NCBI RefSeq assembly: GCF_900172235.1
Contig: NZ_FWFQ01000009.1
Span: 1-64,000, forward strand
DNA: 64,000 nucleotides
Direction: 5' to 3'
DNA from: Pseudoruegeria aquimaris
GTDB taxonomy: Bacteria > Pseudomonadota > Alphaproteobacteria > Rhodobacterales > Rhodobacteraceae
How positions within the stretch are numbered: the stretch's first letter is position 1; the number at the start of each line of letters is the position of its first letter. A program made the position numbers and the translations under genes. The notes below the pieces were generated by a model. The model did not search any database. It had not been told where the DNA came from and saw only the letters and a program-made list of their open reading frames with translations. Below are positions 1-8,392 of this stretch, one piece after another.

Positions 1-204
1 CGCACATACGCGCCCCATGTTGTCTGTGGTCGACCCCCTGCACGCGGACCTCCTGACCGCAGCCGCTCTCCACATTCTGCAACCCGGACCCGTTCTCCCG
101 TGCCAGGACCGGGCCGCTGCCACCCTCACCTTCCCCGCCGTGGATATGGGCGGCTAGGGCAAGTTTGGCTTCCGCCTCCACCTTGCGCTCTTGCTTTTTT
201 TTTT
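1..204. other. Non-native sequence at the contig edge
   Basis: This stretch precedes an Illumina adapter and ends in a run of ten T (195-204). On the minus strand it stays open without a stop from 193 down to 1, but the product is not recognisable and lacks the regular codon pattern of the neighbours. A poly-A run after the adapter, read on the minus strand, is the usual picture of a read passing the end of a short insert. The bases beyond it may be base-calling noise or a fragment of unrelated DNA. It should not be annotated as genome. Confidence 0.85.
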
Positions 205-228
205 CAAGCAGAAGACGGCATACGAGAT
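205..228 (+). other. Illumina P7 adapter sequence (contamination)
   Basis: The 24 bases match the Illumina P7 flow-cell primer exactly: they begin CAAGCAGAAGACGG and end CATACGAGAT. Translated, this gives the well-known artefact peptides [11 protein letters not shown] and [10 protein letters not shown]. The last eight bases, TACGAGAT, also fit the purL reading frame (Tyr-Glu-Met), so the chimeric junction sits in this short shared sequence, by mispriming or assembly overlap. Confidence 0.97.
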
Positions 229-1471
229 GATGCTCTCGGAAAGCCAGGAGCGCATGCTCATGGTGCTCAAGCCCGAGAAAGAGGCCGAGGCCCGCGCCGT
301 CTTCGAGAAATGGGATCTGGATTTCGCCATCGTCGGCGAGACCATCGCCGAGGACCGCTTCCTGATCGAGCACAACGGCGAGGTGAAGGCCGATCTGCCG
401 CTCTCCAAGCTCTCCTCCACCGCACCCGAATACGATCGCCCCTGGGTGCCCACCCCTCCTGCCGCGCCGCTGGGCGACGTGCCCGAGGTCAACCCGGTAG
501 ACGGGCTCAAGGCGCTGATCTCCTCTCCAAACTACGCCGGCAAGCAATGGGTCTACGAGCAGTATGACACCATGGTCATGGCCGATACCGCCCGCACCCC
601 CGGCCTCGGCGCCGGCATCGTGCGCGTGCACGGCTCCGGCAAGGCGCTGGCCTTCACCTCCGACGTGACGCCGCGCTACGTGAAGGCCAACCCCACCGAG
701 GGCGGCAAGCAGGCGGTGGCCGAAGCCTACCGCAACCTCACCGCCGTGGGCGCCAAGCCGCTGGCCACCACCGACAACCTCAACTTCGGCAACCCCGAGA
801 AACCCGAGATCATGGGCCAGTTCGTGGGCGCGATCAAAGGCATCGGTGAAGCCTGCGCCGCGCTCGACATGCCGATCGTGTCCGGCAACGTCTCGCTCTA
901 CAACGAAACCGACGGCTCCGCGATCCTGCCCACCCCCACCATCGGCGCGGTGGGGCTGATCGCCGATATCGACGAGGCCATCACCGGGCAGGTCCGCGAG
1001 GGCCACGTGGCGCTGGTGCTGGGGGCAACGGAGGGCCACCTGGGCCAGTCCGCGCTGCTGGCCGAGGTGTTCAACCGCGAAGAGGGCGATGCCCCGGCGG
1101 TGGATCTGGCCAAGGAGCGCGCCCATGGCGAATTCATCCGCGCCAATGCCGCGCTCATCACCGCCTGCACCGATCTCTCCGACGGCGGGTTGGCGCTGGC
1201 CGCCTTCGAACTGGCCGAGGCCGCCGGCGTGGGCGTCACGCTCGACTCCGGAGACACTCCGTTCCTCTTTGGCGAGGATCAGGGCCGCTACCTGATCGCC
1301 TGCAACTTCGACCAGGCCGAGGCGCTGATGGCGGCCGCGGGCCAGGCCGGGCTGCACATGGAAACCGTGGGCCGTTTCGGTGGCGACGAGGTGAGCTTCG
1401 GCGGCACCTCCGCGCCGCTGGCCGATCTGGCAACGATCTATCGGACGAGCTTTGCCGAGGCCGTCGCCTGA
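221..1471 (+). CDS. purL: Phosphoribosylformylglycinamidine synthase PurL, 5' part missing
   Basis: PurL makes formylglycinamidine ribonucleotide from FGAR, ATP and glutamine-derived ammonia in purine synthesis, with PurS and PurQ. Only about 416 of the roughly 720 residues of the small-PurL type are present, starting at [13 protein letters not shown], a conserved central segment. Visible family features are [12 protein letters not shown] (about residue 221), the ATP-site stretch [14 protein letters not shown] and [15 protein letters not shown] (about residue 318), which are the second AIR-synthase-like half. The 5' end is replaced by adapter sequence, so this is an assembly truncation and not a pseudogene. 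The stop overlaps the TTG start of the next gene by 20 bases. Confidence 0.95.
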   Translation, partial: YEMMLSESQERMLMVLKPEKEAEARAVFEKWDLDFAIVGETIAEDRFLIEHNGEVKADLPLSKLSSTAPEYDRPWVPTPPAAPLGDVPEVNPVDGLKALISSPNYAGKQWVYEQYDTMVMADTARTPGLGAGIVRVHGSGKALAFTSDVTPRYVKANPTEGGKQAVAEAYRNLTAVGAKPLATTDNLNFGNPEKPEIMGQFVGAIKGIGEACAALDMPIVSGNVSLYNETDGSAILPTPTIGAVGLIADIDEAITGQVREGHVALVLGATEGHLGQSALLAEVFNREEGDAPAVDLAKERAHGEFIRANAALITACTDLSDGGLALAAFELAEAAGVGVTLDSGDTPFLFGEDQGRYLIACNFDQAEALMAAAGQAGLHMETVGRFGGDEVSFGGTSAPLADLATIYRTSFAEAVA

Positions 1472-2009
1472 TCCCGCGTTCACGGCGGAGTGCGGCCGCT
1501 GCGCCGCGCTCTGCTGCCTTGCGCTGCATTTCGATGCCGGGGCGCGCTTCGGCATCTCCAAGCCCGCCGGCACCCCCTGCCCCAACCTCGCGGGCCATCT
1601 CTGCTCCATCCACGACACCCTCTCCGAGGCCGGCTTCCCCGGCTGCGTCGCCTATGATTGCGCCGGCGCGGGCCAGCGGGTCACGCAGGAGCTTTTCGCC
1701 GGCGCCAGCTGGCGTGACGATCCCGCGCTCGCCGGGCCGATGATGGAGGGCTTCCGCCTGATGCGCCGGCTCCAGGAGGCGCTGCAACTGCTCGGCCTCG
1801 CCCGCAATCTGCCGATCGGTGCGCCATCGCGCGCCCGGCTGGATGCCCTCGCCGCTGCGCTGGCCGCGCCGCCCGAGGGCTGGACGCTCGCCACCCTGCA
1901 CGATCTGGAGGCGGAAGGCCGGCTCGATGCCGTCGGCGCCTTTCTCAAATCGCTGCGAAACGAACTTGCCGCGCCGGGCTCCCTTGCAGAGCCCCGCACA
2001 CAGGACTAG
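1452..2009 (+). CDS. Cys-rich conserved protein of unknown function
   Basis: A 185-residue protein with a Cys-rich N-terminus: C14, C17, C21 and C22 in [10 protein letters not shown], then [15 protein letters not shown] and GCVAYDC. The spacing suggests a metal-binding module, and similar segments occur at the start of some pentapeptide-repeat proteins, although no pentapeptide repeats follow here. The rest is Ala/Leu-rich and helical. The only in-frame start is the TTG at 1452, which overlaps the purL stop by 20 bases, so it is probably co-transcribed and translationally coupled. Function unknown; the metal-binding role is inference. Confidence 0.75.
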   Translation: MPRPSPDPAFTAECGRCAALCCLALHFDAGARFGISKPAGTPCPNLAGHLCSIHDTLSEAGFPGCVAYDCAGAGQRVTQELFAGASWRDDPALAGPMMEGFRLMRRLQEALQLLGLARNLPIGAPSRARLDALAAALAAPPEGWTLATLHDLEAEGRLDAVGAFLKSLRNELAAPGSLAEPRTQD

Positions 2010-2038
2010 GTTCGCCCCAAGAGGAAAGGAACCCACCG

Positions 2039-2281
2039 ATGGCCATGCAGGCAGATGAGATCGAATCTCTGATCCGCGCCGCCTTCCCGGCAGCGAAAAT
2101 CACCATCACCGACCTCGCCGGCGACGGCAATCACTACGCCGCCGAGGTGATCGACGAAAGCTTCCGCGGCCAGAACCGCGTGCAGCAGCAGCGCGCCGTC
2201 TACGCCGCCCTGAAGGGCAAGATGGACGGCAGCCACGGCGAATTGCACGCACTGGCGCTCACCACCAAAGCACCGGACTGA
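2039..2281 (+). CDS. BolA family protein (IbaG/YrbA-like)
   Basis: An 80-residue single-domain BolA protein. The family motif is seen in [20 protein letters not shown] and the ending [11 protein letters not shown]. BolA proteins form [2Fe-2S]-bridged heterodimers with CGFS monothiol glutaredoxins, and such a glutaredoxin lies 25 bases downstream, so the pair probably acts in iron-sulfur cluster trafficking or iron sensing. The ATG at 2039 has a strong ribosome binding site (AGGAAAGGA, 2022-2030); a second ATG at 2045 is possible but less well spaced. Short size and lack of an extended C-terminus favour the IbaG/YrbA subgroup over classical BolA. Confidence 0.9.
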   Translation: MAMQADEIESLIRAAFPAAKITITDLAGDGNHYAAEVIDESFRGQNRVQQQRAVYAALKGKMDGSHGELHALALTTKAPD

Positions 2282-2306
2282 GAGCCGCAGAAAAAGGATA
2301 GACGCA

Positions 2307-2669
2307 ATGTCTGACGCACAGACCCAGATCGACGAAACCGTGAAGGCCCACGACGTGGTGCTCTTCATGAAGGGCACCAAATCCATGCCGCAATGCGGCT
2401 TCTCCTCGCGCGTGGCCGGCGTGCTGAACTACATGGGCGTGGAGTACACCGATGTAAACGTGCTGGCCGACGAGGCCATCCGCTCGGGCATCAAGGAATA
2501 CTCCGACTGGCCGACGATCCCGCAGCTCTACGTGAAGGGCGAATTCATCGGCGGCTGCGACATCGTCACCGAGATGACGCTTTCCGGCGAACTGGATGCG
2601 CTGTTCGAAAAGAACGGCGTGGCCTACTCCAAGGAAGCCGCCGACAAGATCCGCGAAGCCAACGCCTGA
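2307..2669 (+). CDS. grxD: Grx4-type monothiol glutaredoxin
   Basis: A 120-residue monothiol glutaredoxin. The CGFS active-site motif is at residues 30-33 (MPQCGFSSR), with the glutathione-binding signatures [16 protein letters not shown] and GGCDIV after it. These proteins carry glutathione-ligated [2Fe-2S] clusters and pass them on to apo-proteins, together with BolA partners; the bolA-like gene lies immediately upstream. Length and motif order match the family fully. A clear intrinsic terminator follows at 2698-2731, so the run purL to grxD probably ends here. Confidence 0.95.
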   Translation: MSDAQTQIDETVKAHDVVLFMKGTKSMPQCGFSSRVAGVLNYMGVEYTDVNVLADEAIRSGIKEYSDWPTIPQLYVKGEFIGGCDIVTEMTLSGELDALFEKNGVAYSKEAADKIREANA

Positions 2670-2697
2670 TCCGGCTGGCCTGAGCCTTTTCCGACGA

Positions 2698-2731
2698 GCC
2701 CCGTGCCCTGTGCGCGGGGCTTTTCTTTTTT
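2698..2731 (+). terminator. Rho-independent terminator after grxD
   Basis: Stem GCCCCG (2698-2703) pairs with CGGGGC (2715-2720) and is followed by TTTTCTTTTTT. It closes the purL-bolA-grxD run. Confidence 0.9.
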
Positions 2732-2777
2732 CGCGCAGGATCTCCCCCGCTTGCGGTGAAACGCACGGCGGCGCGCC

Positions 2778-2840
2778 GGGCAGCGCCCGCTCCGCCCCAA
2801 GGGCGGGCGCTTCGCTTCCGCCCCGGTTCGGGCGCTGCCC
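2778..2840. repeat. GC-rich inverted repeat in the grxD downstream spacer
   Basis: Perfect 12-base arms GGGCAGCGCCCG (2778-2789) and CGGGCGCTGCCC (2829-2840) enclose a second potential stem (GCGCCCGC with GGCGGGCGC). The spacer from 2732 to 2961 shows no credible gene. This is probably a family-specific intergenic palindrome, function unknown. Confidence 0.6.
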
Positions 2841-2961
2841 TTCGCTCTCCTGTTGGAGCCGACACAGGGCCAAACCGGCAGAAAATGACGAAAGACAGCT
2901 TGCACACCAAGCCCGTCCCGCGTTCAACTCGGGCAAAACCGTTTCTGCCAGGAATTGCCCG

Positions 2962-3309
2962 ATGCCCACCATTCTTCACAATGCCTTCCGCCTGCAATGC
3001 GATTTCTCCGTCGTCGATGCGATCCTGAACGCGATCCTCTGGTTCGTGCTCACCATCGTCACGCTGGGGCTCGCCGCCTTTCTCTTTCCCTTCTACCTGC
3101 CGAAAGTGGTGCTGAACAAAACGCAGGTGATCGATCTGGACGGCAACCGCGTCGGCCAGATGGTCTGCGACATCTCGCTGAGGAGCGTGATCGTCTCGGC
3201 GCTGATCTGGTGGCTGCTGACGATCGTGACCTTCGGCCTCGCCTATTTCGTCTACATCTACCGCGTCTACCGGATCATCCTGAACGAAACCCGGCTGCAG
3301 TTCGACTGA
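2962..3309 (+). CDS. Small two-helix membrane protein, DUF6693-like
   Basis: A 115-residue membrane protein made of two similar halves. Each half has a CDFS/CDIS segment followed by a hydrophobic helix ending in TLGLAAFLFPFYL or TFGLAYFVYIYRVY, then a polar stretch (VVLNKTQV / IILNETRL). This internal duplication resembles the DUF6693 family as I remember it; membership was not checked. The ATG at 2962 gives a protein that starts directly before the first CDFS segment. It stands alone, in the + direction, converging on the minus-strand oxidoreductase. Function unknown. Confidence 0.75.
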   Translation: MPTILHNAFRLQCDFSVVDAILNAILWFVLTIVTLGLAAFLFPFYLPKVVLNKTQVIDLDGNRVGQMVCDISLRSVIVSALIWWLLTIVTFGLAYFVYIYRVYRIILNETRLQFD

Positions 3310-3318
3310 GCCCCCGCC

Positions 3319-4284
3319 CTACTCCGCGGCGAAGATCATGTCGATCATCGCCTGGGTGCCGCGCGAAAACTCCAGCGGGCACGGATAGGCCGCGCCTTCG
3401 CGCAGGCTGCGGCCGAAATTCTCCACCTGAAGCACGTAGTGGTTCAGGCCCGGAAAGCGCTCGATGCGTTTGGCCATGCCGGGCTGGTCCACCACGATTT
3501 CGGCCTGGGAATAGACATTGGCGTTGAAGGGCGCCGTGAGCCGCACGATGCCTTCCGTGCCGTGGAAGGTCATCTCCTGCCGCGGGAACATCCGCATCGA
3601 CACCGTGGCCGCATAGGTGAACGACGGAAACTGCGCCTGCACGTGGCTCACCACGTCCACGCCGTTTTCCCGCGTGATCTGCGCGGTGACGCGCTCCGGC
3701 TCCTGCCCCGTCACGAAGCGGGCGGACCCGTAGGTATAGACGCCGATGTCGGGGATGGCGCCACCGCCGGTTTCGGGGCGGTTGCGGATGTTGGCGGTGT
3801 CGGCGCGATTGTCGTAGGTGAAGAAGCCGTCCACGTGCATCAGCTCGCCGATGGCGCCGGTCTGCACCAGTTCGCGGGCGCGCTGCCACTGCGGGTGGTG
3901 CACGATCATGTAGGCTTCGGCCACCAAAAGGCCCGAAGCATCGCGCAGGGCGATCAGTTCGTCGATCTCTTCGGCCTTCATCGCGATGGGCTTTTCGCAG
4001 AGCACATGCTTGCCCGCCGCCACCGCCTTCTTGACCCATTCCACGTGCAGATGGTTGGGCAGCGGGATGTAGACGGCATCGATCCCCGGGTCCGCCAGCA
4101 GATCGTCGTAGGAGAGATGCACCTTAAGATCGGGGCAGAACGCCTTGAAACCGCTGGCTTTATCTTCAGATGAAGTGGCCAGCGCCGCCAGCCGCGCGCC
4201 CTTGGCGGCATGGATCGCCGGCCCCATGTGCTCGCGCGCGAATTTCGCCGCGCCCAGAATGCCCCAGTTCACAACAGCCTGCAT
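3319..4284 (-). CDS. Gfo/Idh/MocA family NAD(P)-dependent oxidoreductase
   Basis: A 321-residue sugar or cyclitol dehydrogenase-type protein. The N-terminal Rossmann fold starts with NWGILGAAKFA (a GxxGxA variant), the family EKP motif is in HVLCEKPIAM near residue 97, and GGGAIPDIGVYTYGSARFV contains the conserved Asp/Tyr region of the substrate domain. Substrate cannot be read from sequence; the nearest subgroup would be D-xylose/glucose-fructose-type dehydrogenases. It lies just downstream of rpoH on the same strand with a 57-base gap, and may be transcribed by read-through. A second member of the same superfamily is at 13088-14212. Confidence 0.9.
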   Translation of the reverse strand: MQAVVNWGILGAAKFAREHMGPAIHAAKGARLAALATSSEDKASGFKAFCPDLKVHLSYDDLLADPGIDAVYIPLPNHLHVEWVKKAVAAGKHVLCEKPIAMKAEEIDELIALRDASGLLVAEAYMIVHHPQWQRARELVQTGAIGELMHVDGFFTYDNRADTANIRNRPETGGGAIPDIGVYTYGSARFVTGQEPERVTAQITRENGVDVVSHVQAQFPSFTYAATVSMRMFPRQEMTFHGTEGIVRLTAPFNANVYSQAEIVVDQPGMAKRIERFPGLNHYVLQVENFGRSLREGAAYPCPLEFSRGTQAMIDMIFAAE

Positions 4285-4341
4285 GAAAATAGCCTCCCTG
4301 ATTTCGCAGGGAGGCTACCATCCAGCGGCTCACGCGCAAGA

Positions 4342-5238
4342 TCAGACAGGCGTGAGCATGCCCTTTTCCCGCGCGAGATCGCGCATTTTCTTCTGCAGCT
4401 TCTCGAAGGCCCGCACCTCGATCTGGCGGATGCGCTCGCGGCTCACGCCGTATTGGCCCGACAGCTCTTCCAGCGTCACCGGCTGATCCTGAAGGCGGCG
4501 CTGCATCAGGATGTCCTTCTCGCGCTCGTTCAGCACTTCCATGGCCTCGGCCAGAAGCTCCCGACGGCCCTCGAGCTCGTCCTTTTCCTCGTAGGCGGTG
4601 GCCTGGTCGGCGTCTTCGTCCTCCAGCCAGTCCTGCCACTCGGTGGCGCCGTCGCCATCGGAGCCGATCATCGCGTTCAGCGAGGCATCCCCGCCCGACA
4701 TCCGCCGGTTCATGGAGATCACCTCATCCTCGGTGACGTTCAGATCCTCGGCGATCTTCTTGACGTTCTCCGGGCGCAGGTCGCCGTCCTCCAGCGCGCC
4801 GATGCGGGATTTCGCCTTGCGCAGGTTGAAGAACAGCTTCTTCTGGGCGCTCGTGGTGCCCAGCTTCACCAGCGACCAGCTGCGCAGGATGTATTCCTGG
4901 ATGCTGGCACGGATCCACCACATGGCGTAGGTCGCCAGCCGGAAACCCTTTTCAGGGTCGAACCGCTTCACCGCCTGCATCAGGCCCACGTTGGCCTCCG
5001 AGATCACCTCGGCCTGCGGCAGGCCGTAGCCCCGGTAGCCCATGGCGATCTTGGCGGCGAGCCGCAGGTGGCTCGTCACCATCTTGTGGGCGGCCTCGGT
5101 ATCGCCGCGCTCCACCCAGGCCTTCGCCAGCATGTATTCCTCTTCCGGCTCCAGCATGGGGAACTTGCGGATTTCCTGGAGGTAACGGTTGAGGCCCTGC
5201 TCAGGCGACGGTGCGGGAAGATTGGCGTAATTGCTCAT
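4342..5238 (-). CDS. rpoH: RNA polymerase sigma-32 factor RpoH
   Basis: A 298-residue heat-shock sigma factor. Region 2 is clear (LRLAAKIAMGYRGYGLP, FDPEKGFRLATYAMWWIRA), the RpoH-specific box QKKLFFNLRKAK lies near residue 132, and region 4 ends with GVSRERIRQIEVRAFEKL, the -35 recognition helix-turn-helix. It directs core polymerase to heat-shock and, in Rhodobacteraceae, oxidative-stress promoters. The ribosome binding site AAAGGGGGAG is well placed before the ATG at 5238. A promoter of RpoH type is seen upstream (5285-5312), and RpoH-like promoters also occur at 11723 and 12129 of this window. Confidence 0.97.
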   Translation of the reverse strand: MSNYANLPAPSPEQGLNRYLQEIRKFPMLEPEEEYMLAKAWVERGDTEAAHKMVTSHLRLAAKIAMGYRGYGLPQAEVISEANVGLMQAVKRFDPEKGFRLATYAMWWIRASIQEYILRSWSLVKLGTTSAQKKLFFNLRKAKSRIGALEDGDLRPENVKKIAEDLNVTEDEVISMNRRMSGGDASLNAMIGSDGDGATEWQDWLEDEDADQATAYEEKDELEGRRELLAEAMEVLNEREKDILMQRRLQDQPVTLEELSGQYGVSRERIRQIEVRAFEKLQKKMRDLAREKGMLTPV

Positions 5239-5284
5239 CAGTGCTCCCCCTTTCTTGTCCCAATGTTTATTCAGTTAACATGCC

Positions 5285-5312
5285 AGATAGGCACCCGCGC
5301 GATCCAGTTCAA
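5285..5312 (-). promoter_or_regulatory. RpoH-like promoter of rpoH
   Basis: On the minus strand TTGAAC (complement of 5307-5312, preceded by C) and CCTATCT (complement of 5285-5291) are separated by 15 bases. This resembles sigma-32-type promoters and would give a leader of about 40 bases before rpoH. It suggests autoregulation; inference from motif only. Confidence 0.4.
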
Positions 5313-5450
5313 GGCCACGGCGGGCGCGGGCGCCGCTGCCTTCATGTGTTGTTACGCAGGATGGAGGGTTTTCCGGCGGCCCACCAGCCCCCTTCGCCCC
5401 GCGTTTCAGCCACATCACGCGCTGTTGAGCGCAGAAGGCCCGCCGCCGCG

Positions 5451-6890
5451 CTACAGGAGCGGGCCCATGGTGGCGAAGGTGTTGTTGAGCAGCTTGCGGT
5501 AGAGTGGCCAGGCCTCGACCTCCGCCAGCGTCACCTGATCGCTGTCGCGCAGGTATTCCGCCTGCCGCGCGTCGATCTCGCCGGCAAGGCCGCGGTCGCT
5601 GGCGAGGATGCAGTTTTCGAAGTTGATGTCGAAGCTGCGCCTGTCGAGGTTGGCGGAGCCGAAGAGCACCGCCTCGCCGTCCACCGTGAGCAGCTTGGAG
5701 TGCAGCAGGCCCGGCCGGTATTCGTAGATCTCCACCCCGCAGCGCAGCAGAGAGAGGTAGTAGCTGTGGCTGGCCATGCGCACGAGGGCGGAATCGTTGT
5801 TCTTCGGCACGATCAGCCGCACCTTCACCCCCCGCATCGCCGCCGAGCAGAGCCGCCCGTTCAGCGCCTCGCTGGGCACGTAGTAGGGCGTGGTGACCGT
5901 CACCACCTCCTGCGCGCTGGCCACGAGATTCTGGAAGATGTCGGGCACCGCCTGGAAGCTTTCGGTGGGGCCGGTGCCGATCGCGATGGCCGGGAAACCG
6001 CCCTCGGTGTAGGGCATGGGATCGTCCAGCAGATGGGTGATGGATTCACCGGTATGGCTTTCCCAGTCGCCGGCGAAGATCACCTGGTTCTGCCAGACCA
6101 CGGGGCCGGTGAGCCGCACCATGATGTCCACCCAGGGGGCGAATTTCGGCTTCACGCGGAACTCCGGATCGGCGCAGTTCTGGCTGCCGCAGTAGGTGAT
6201 CCGGTTGTCGATCACCGCGATCTTGCGGTGGTTGCGGATGTCCATGCGCTTGAACAGAAGGTGGATCCAGGCCTGCCGCAGCGAGAAGGCCACGCCGCAT
6301 TTCACCCCGGCCGCCCGCATCACCTCCCAGTGGTCGGAAGCCAGCAATGCGCGCGAGCCCATGCCGTCCACCATCACCCGCACCGTGACGCCCCGCGCCG
6401 CCGCCTTGGCGCAGGCATCCACCACGCGCAGCCCGTTGGTGTCGGTCAGCCAGATGTAGAACAGCAGGTGGACGTGATCCTTCGCGGCGTGGATGTCGGC
6501 CACGAGCCGCTCGATGGCGTCATTGGAATCACCGGTCAGTTCGGCGGTGTTGCCGCCGCAGGGCCGGAAGCCGTTCACCGAGGCGGCCCGGGCGAAGGCC
6601 TGTCGGTGCAGGATCGGGATGTCGGGCGGGGGCAGCGGCGGCTGGCCCGGGGGCGTCTTGGGCAGGGCGGCAAGGATGCTCTGCATCCGCGCCACGTCCT
6701 TGCGGCCGAAGCTGACCTCGCCGAAGAAGAAATAGAGCACGATCCCCAGCCAGGGGATGGCCATGATGCAGACGATCCAGGCCAGCCGCGCGGTGGGCGA
6801 GCGGTTTTCGCGCAGCAGCACCCGCAGCACCGTCAGGAGCTGGATGCCGTAGCTGATCAGCCACCATGTCTCGACTTCGAAATAGAGCAC
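5451..6890 (-). CDS. cls: Cardiolipin synthase (PLD superfamily)
   Basis: About 479 residues. Two N-terminal membrane helices (WWLISYGIQLLTVLRVLL; WIVCIMAIPWLGIVLYFFFG) are followed by two phospholipase-D catalytic motifs, HRKIAVID and HSKLLTVD. This is the ClsA-type layout for making cardiolipin from phosphatidylglycerol at the inner membrane. A GTG at 6896 is possible, but the ribosome binding site GGGGAGG (complement of 6897-6903) touches it, whereas the GTG at 6890 has a 6-base spacer; I therefore chose 6890. It lies about 45 bases after rluD on the same strand. A second PLD-type gene lies at 8393-9940. Confidence 0.93.
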   Translation of the reverse strand: MLYFEVETWWLISYGIQLLTVLRVLLRENRSPTARLAWIVCIMAIPWLGIVLYFFFGEVSFGRKDVARMQSILAALPKTPPGQPPLPPPDIPILHRQAFARAASVNGFRPCGGNTAELTGDSNDAIERLVADIHAAKDHVHLLFYIWLTDTNGLRVVDACAKAAARGVTVRVMVDGMGSRALLASDHWEVMRAAGVKCGVAFSLRQAWIHLLFKRMDIRNHRKIAVIDNRITYCGSQNCADPEFRVKPKFAPWVDIMVRLTGPVVWQNQVIFAGDWESHTGESITHLLDDPMPYTEGGFPAIAIGTGPTESFQAVPDIFQNLVASAQEVVTVTTPYYVPSEALNGRLCSAAMRGVKVRLIVPKNNDSALVRMASHSYYLSLLRCGVEIYEYRPGLLHSKLLTVDGEAVLFGSANLDRRSFDINFENCILASDRGLAGEIDARQAEYLRDSDQVTLAEVEAWPLYRKLLNNTFATMGPLL

Positions 6891-6935
6891 CAGCACCCTC
6901 CCCGCCTTTGTCAGGCAGAGTGTTTCCGCCTCGCG

Positions 6936-7982
6936 TCAGCCTGCGGCGGGGGCGCGAAGTTTGTCAACAAGCTCAACCATATCCGCCGGCAGCGGCGCGG
7001 CGAAGCGCAGGGCCTCCCCGCTGACCGGGTGGATGAAGCCCAGCGTCGCGGCGTGCAGCGCCTGGCGGGGAAATTCCCGCACCGCCGCGATGGCGGCGGG
7101 TGGAAGTGCCTTGGCGTTGAGCTTGCGCTTTCCACCGTAGGTGGGATCGCCGATCAGCCCGTGGCCGGCATGGGCCATGTGCACCCGGATCTGGTGGGTG
7201 CGCCCGGTCTCCAGCCAGCATTCCATCAGCGCGGCCACGCCCGGCGTTCCGAAGCTTTCGAGGATGCGCGCGCGGGTCACCGCATGGCGGCCGCCGGAAA
7301 AGCAGACGGCCTGTTTCTGGCGGTCCGTCTTGTGGCGCGCAAGCTGGGTGGTGACCTTCAGGATGTTGCCCGGCTCGAAGGAGACGCCCTTCACCCCGCG
7401 CAGGCGCGGATCGCTGGCATCGGGCACCCCGTAGACGATGGCGTTGTAGTGGCGCTCCACCGTGTGTTTCTCGAACTGTTCCGCCAGACCGTGGTGGGCG
7501 CGGTCGCTCTTGGCCACGACGAGCAGGCCGGAGGTTTCCTTGTCGATGCGGTGGACGATGCCGGGGCGCTTCATCCCACCGACGCCGGAGAGCGCATCGC
7601 CGCAATGGTGCAGCAGCGCGTTGACCAGCGTGCCCGAGGGCGTGCCCGGCGCCGGGTGCACCACCATGCCCACGGGCTTGTTGACCACGATCAGGTCGTC
7701 GTCCTCAAAGAGGATCTCGAGCGGGATCGGCTCGGGCAGGATGTGGCTCTCGGCGGCCTCGGCGATCCGGATCTCGATCTCGTCGCCTTCCGCCACCTTG
7801 GCGCGCGGGTCGGTGAGGGCCTCGCCGCCGCGGCGCACCTCGCCCGCCTCGATGAGCTTCGCCAGCCGCGAACGGCTCAGCGCCGCTTCCTCTGGCACGT
7901 CGCGCGAAAGCGCCTTATCAAGGCGGCGCGGCGGATCCGCGGCGATGGTGACGCGCAAGAGGCTGAAGGAAGGCTCGGACAT
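6936..7982 (-). CDS. rluD: 23S rRNA pseudouridine synthase, RluD type
   Basis: 348 residues. An N-terminal S4 RNA-binding domain (SRSRLAKLIEAGEVRRGGE) is followed by the RluA-family catalytic domain with HRIDKETSGLLVVAKS, where the Asp is the nucleophile, and by WLETGRTHQIRVHM. The enzyme modifies uridines of helix 69 in 23S rRNA. The start chosen here (MSEPSFSLL) overlaps the start of the divergent gene: the two ATGs share the palindrome CATG at 7980-7983. A downstream cls follows after about 45 bases. Confidence 0.95.
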   Translation of the reverse strand: MSEPSFSLLRVTIAADPPRRLDKALSRDVPEEAALSRSRLAKLIEAGEVRRGGEALTDPRAKVAEGDEIEIRIAEAAESHILPEPIPLEILFEDDDLIVVNKPVGMVVHPAPGTPSGTLVNALLHHCGDALSGVGGMKRPGIVHRIDKETSGLLVVAKSDRAHHGLAEQFEKHTVERHYNAIVYGVPDASDPRLRGVKGVSFEPGNILKVTTQLARHKTDRQKQAVCFSGGRHAVTRARILESFGTPGVAALMECWLETGRTHQIRVHMAHAGHGLIGDPTYGGKRKLNAKALPPAAIAAVREFPRQALHAATLGFIHPVSGEALRFAAPLPADMVELVDKLRAPAAG

Positions 7983-8298
7983 GGAACAGGATACTCCGGG
8001 GCCGGAGGTGGATCCGGCGATGGTGCGGTTTCTGCGCGGGCTGGTGCTGGCGCTCACGCTGACGATGATCGCCGGCGTTGTAATCATCATCGCGCTGATT
8101 GTCATCCGCTTCCGCGAAGTGCGCCAGAGCCCGGACCTGCCCGCAAGCATCGCCCTGCCGCAGGGGGCCGAGGCCATCGCCTTCACCCAGGCGCCCGATT
8201 GGTACGCGGTGGTGACGAAGGATGACCGAATCCTGATCTACGACCGCCGCAGCGGCGCGCTGCGCCAGACCGTCACGCTGGAGGCCTCGGGCGAGTAG
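7981..8298 (+). CDS. Small membrane-anchored protein, DUF6476-like
   Basis: A 105-residue protein with one transmembrane helix near residues 19-42 (LRGLVLALTLTMIAGVVIII) and a C-terminal periplasmic domain resembling a single beta-propeller blade: APDWYAVVTKDDRILIYDRR. A small conserved gene in this position, divergent from rluD, is usual in Rhodobacteraceae and I believe it is DUF6476. Its ATG (7981-7983) overlaps the rluD ATG (7982-7980 on the other strand), so each gene's ribosome binding site would lie inside the other's coding region. Function unknown. Confidence 0.75.
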   Translation: MEQDTPGPEVDPAMVRFLRGLVLALTLTMIAGVVIIIALIVIRFREVRQSPDLPASIALPQGAEAIAFTQAPDWYAVVTKDDRILIYDRRSGALRQTVTLEASGE

Positions 8299-8385
8299 CC
8301 CCGCGCACCGCGGGAAAGGGGGCGCTGCCCCCGGCCCCGTGCGGGGCCTCCCCCGGGATATTTGCCGAACAAAGTGGGCCGCGGC
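8299..8385. repeat. Rhodobacteraceae-type GC-rich intergenic repeat
   Basis: The spacer consists of nested palindromes (GGGGGCGCTGCCCCC; GGCCCCGTGCGGGGCC) followed by CCCCCGGGATATTTG and AACAAAG. I know near-identical elements as abundant intergenic repeats in roseobacter genomes. It lies between convergent genes and could act as a transcript end or a repeated structural element. Confidence 0.55.
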
Positions 8386-8392
8386 CCCTCGC

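Noticed and set aside
1-193. Minus-strand open frame in the first 193 bases as a real gene
   Set aside because: It lies beyond an adapter and T run, so its linkage to the genome is not supported.
100-567. A protein containing [11 protein letters not shown]
   Set aside because: Translated adapter; a known contamination signature.
5211-8225. A 1004-codon open frame on the + strand
   Set aside because: It is antisense to rpoH, cls and rluD, reads as a His/Arg/Gly-rich shadow of GC-rich codons, and has no family resemblance.
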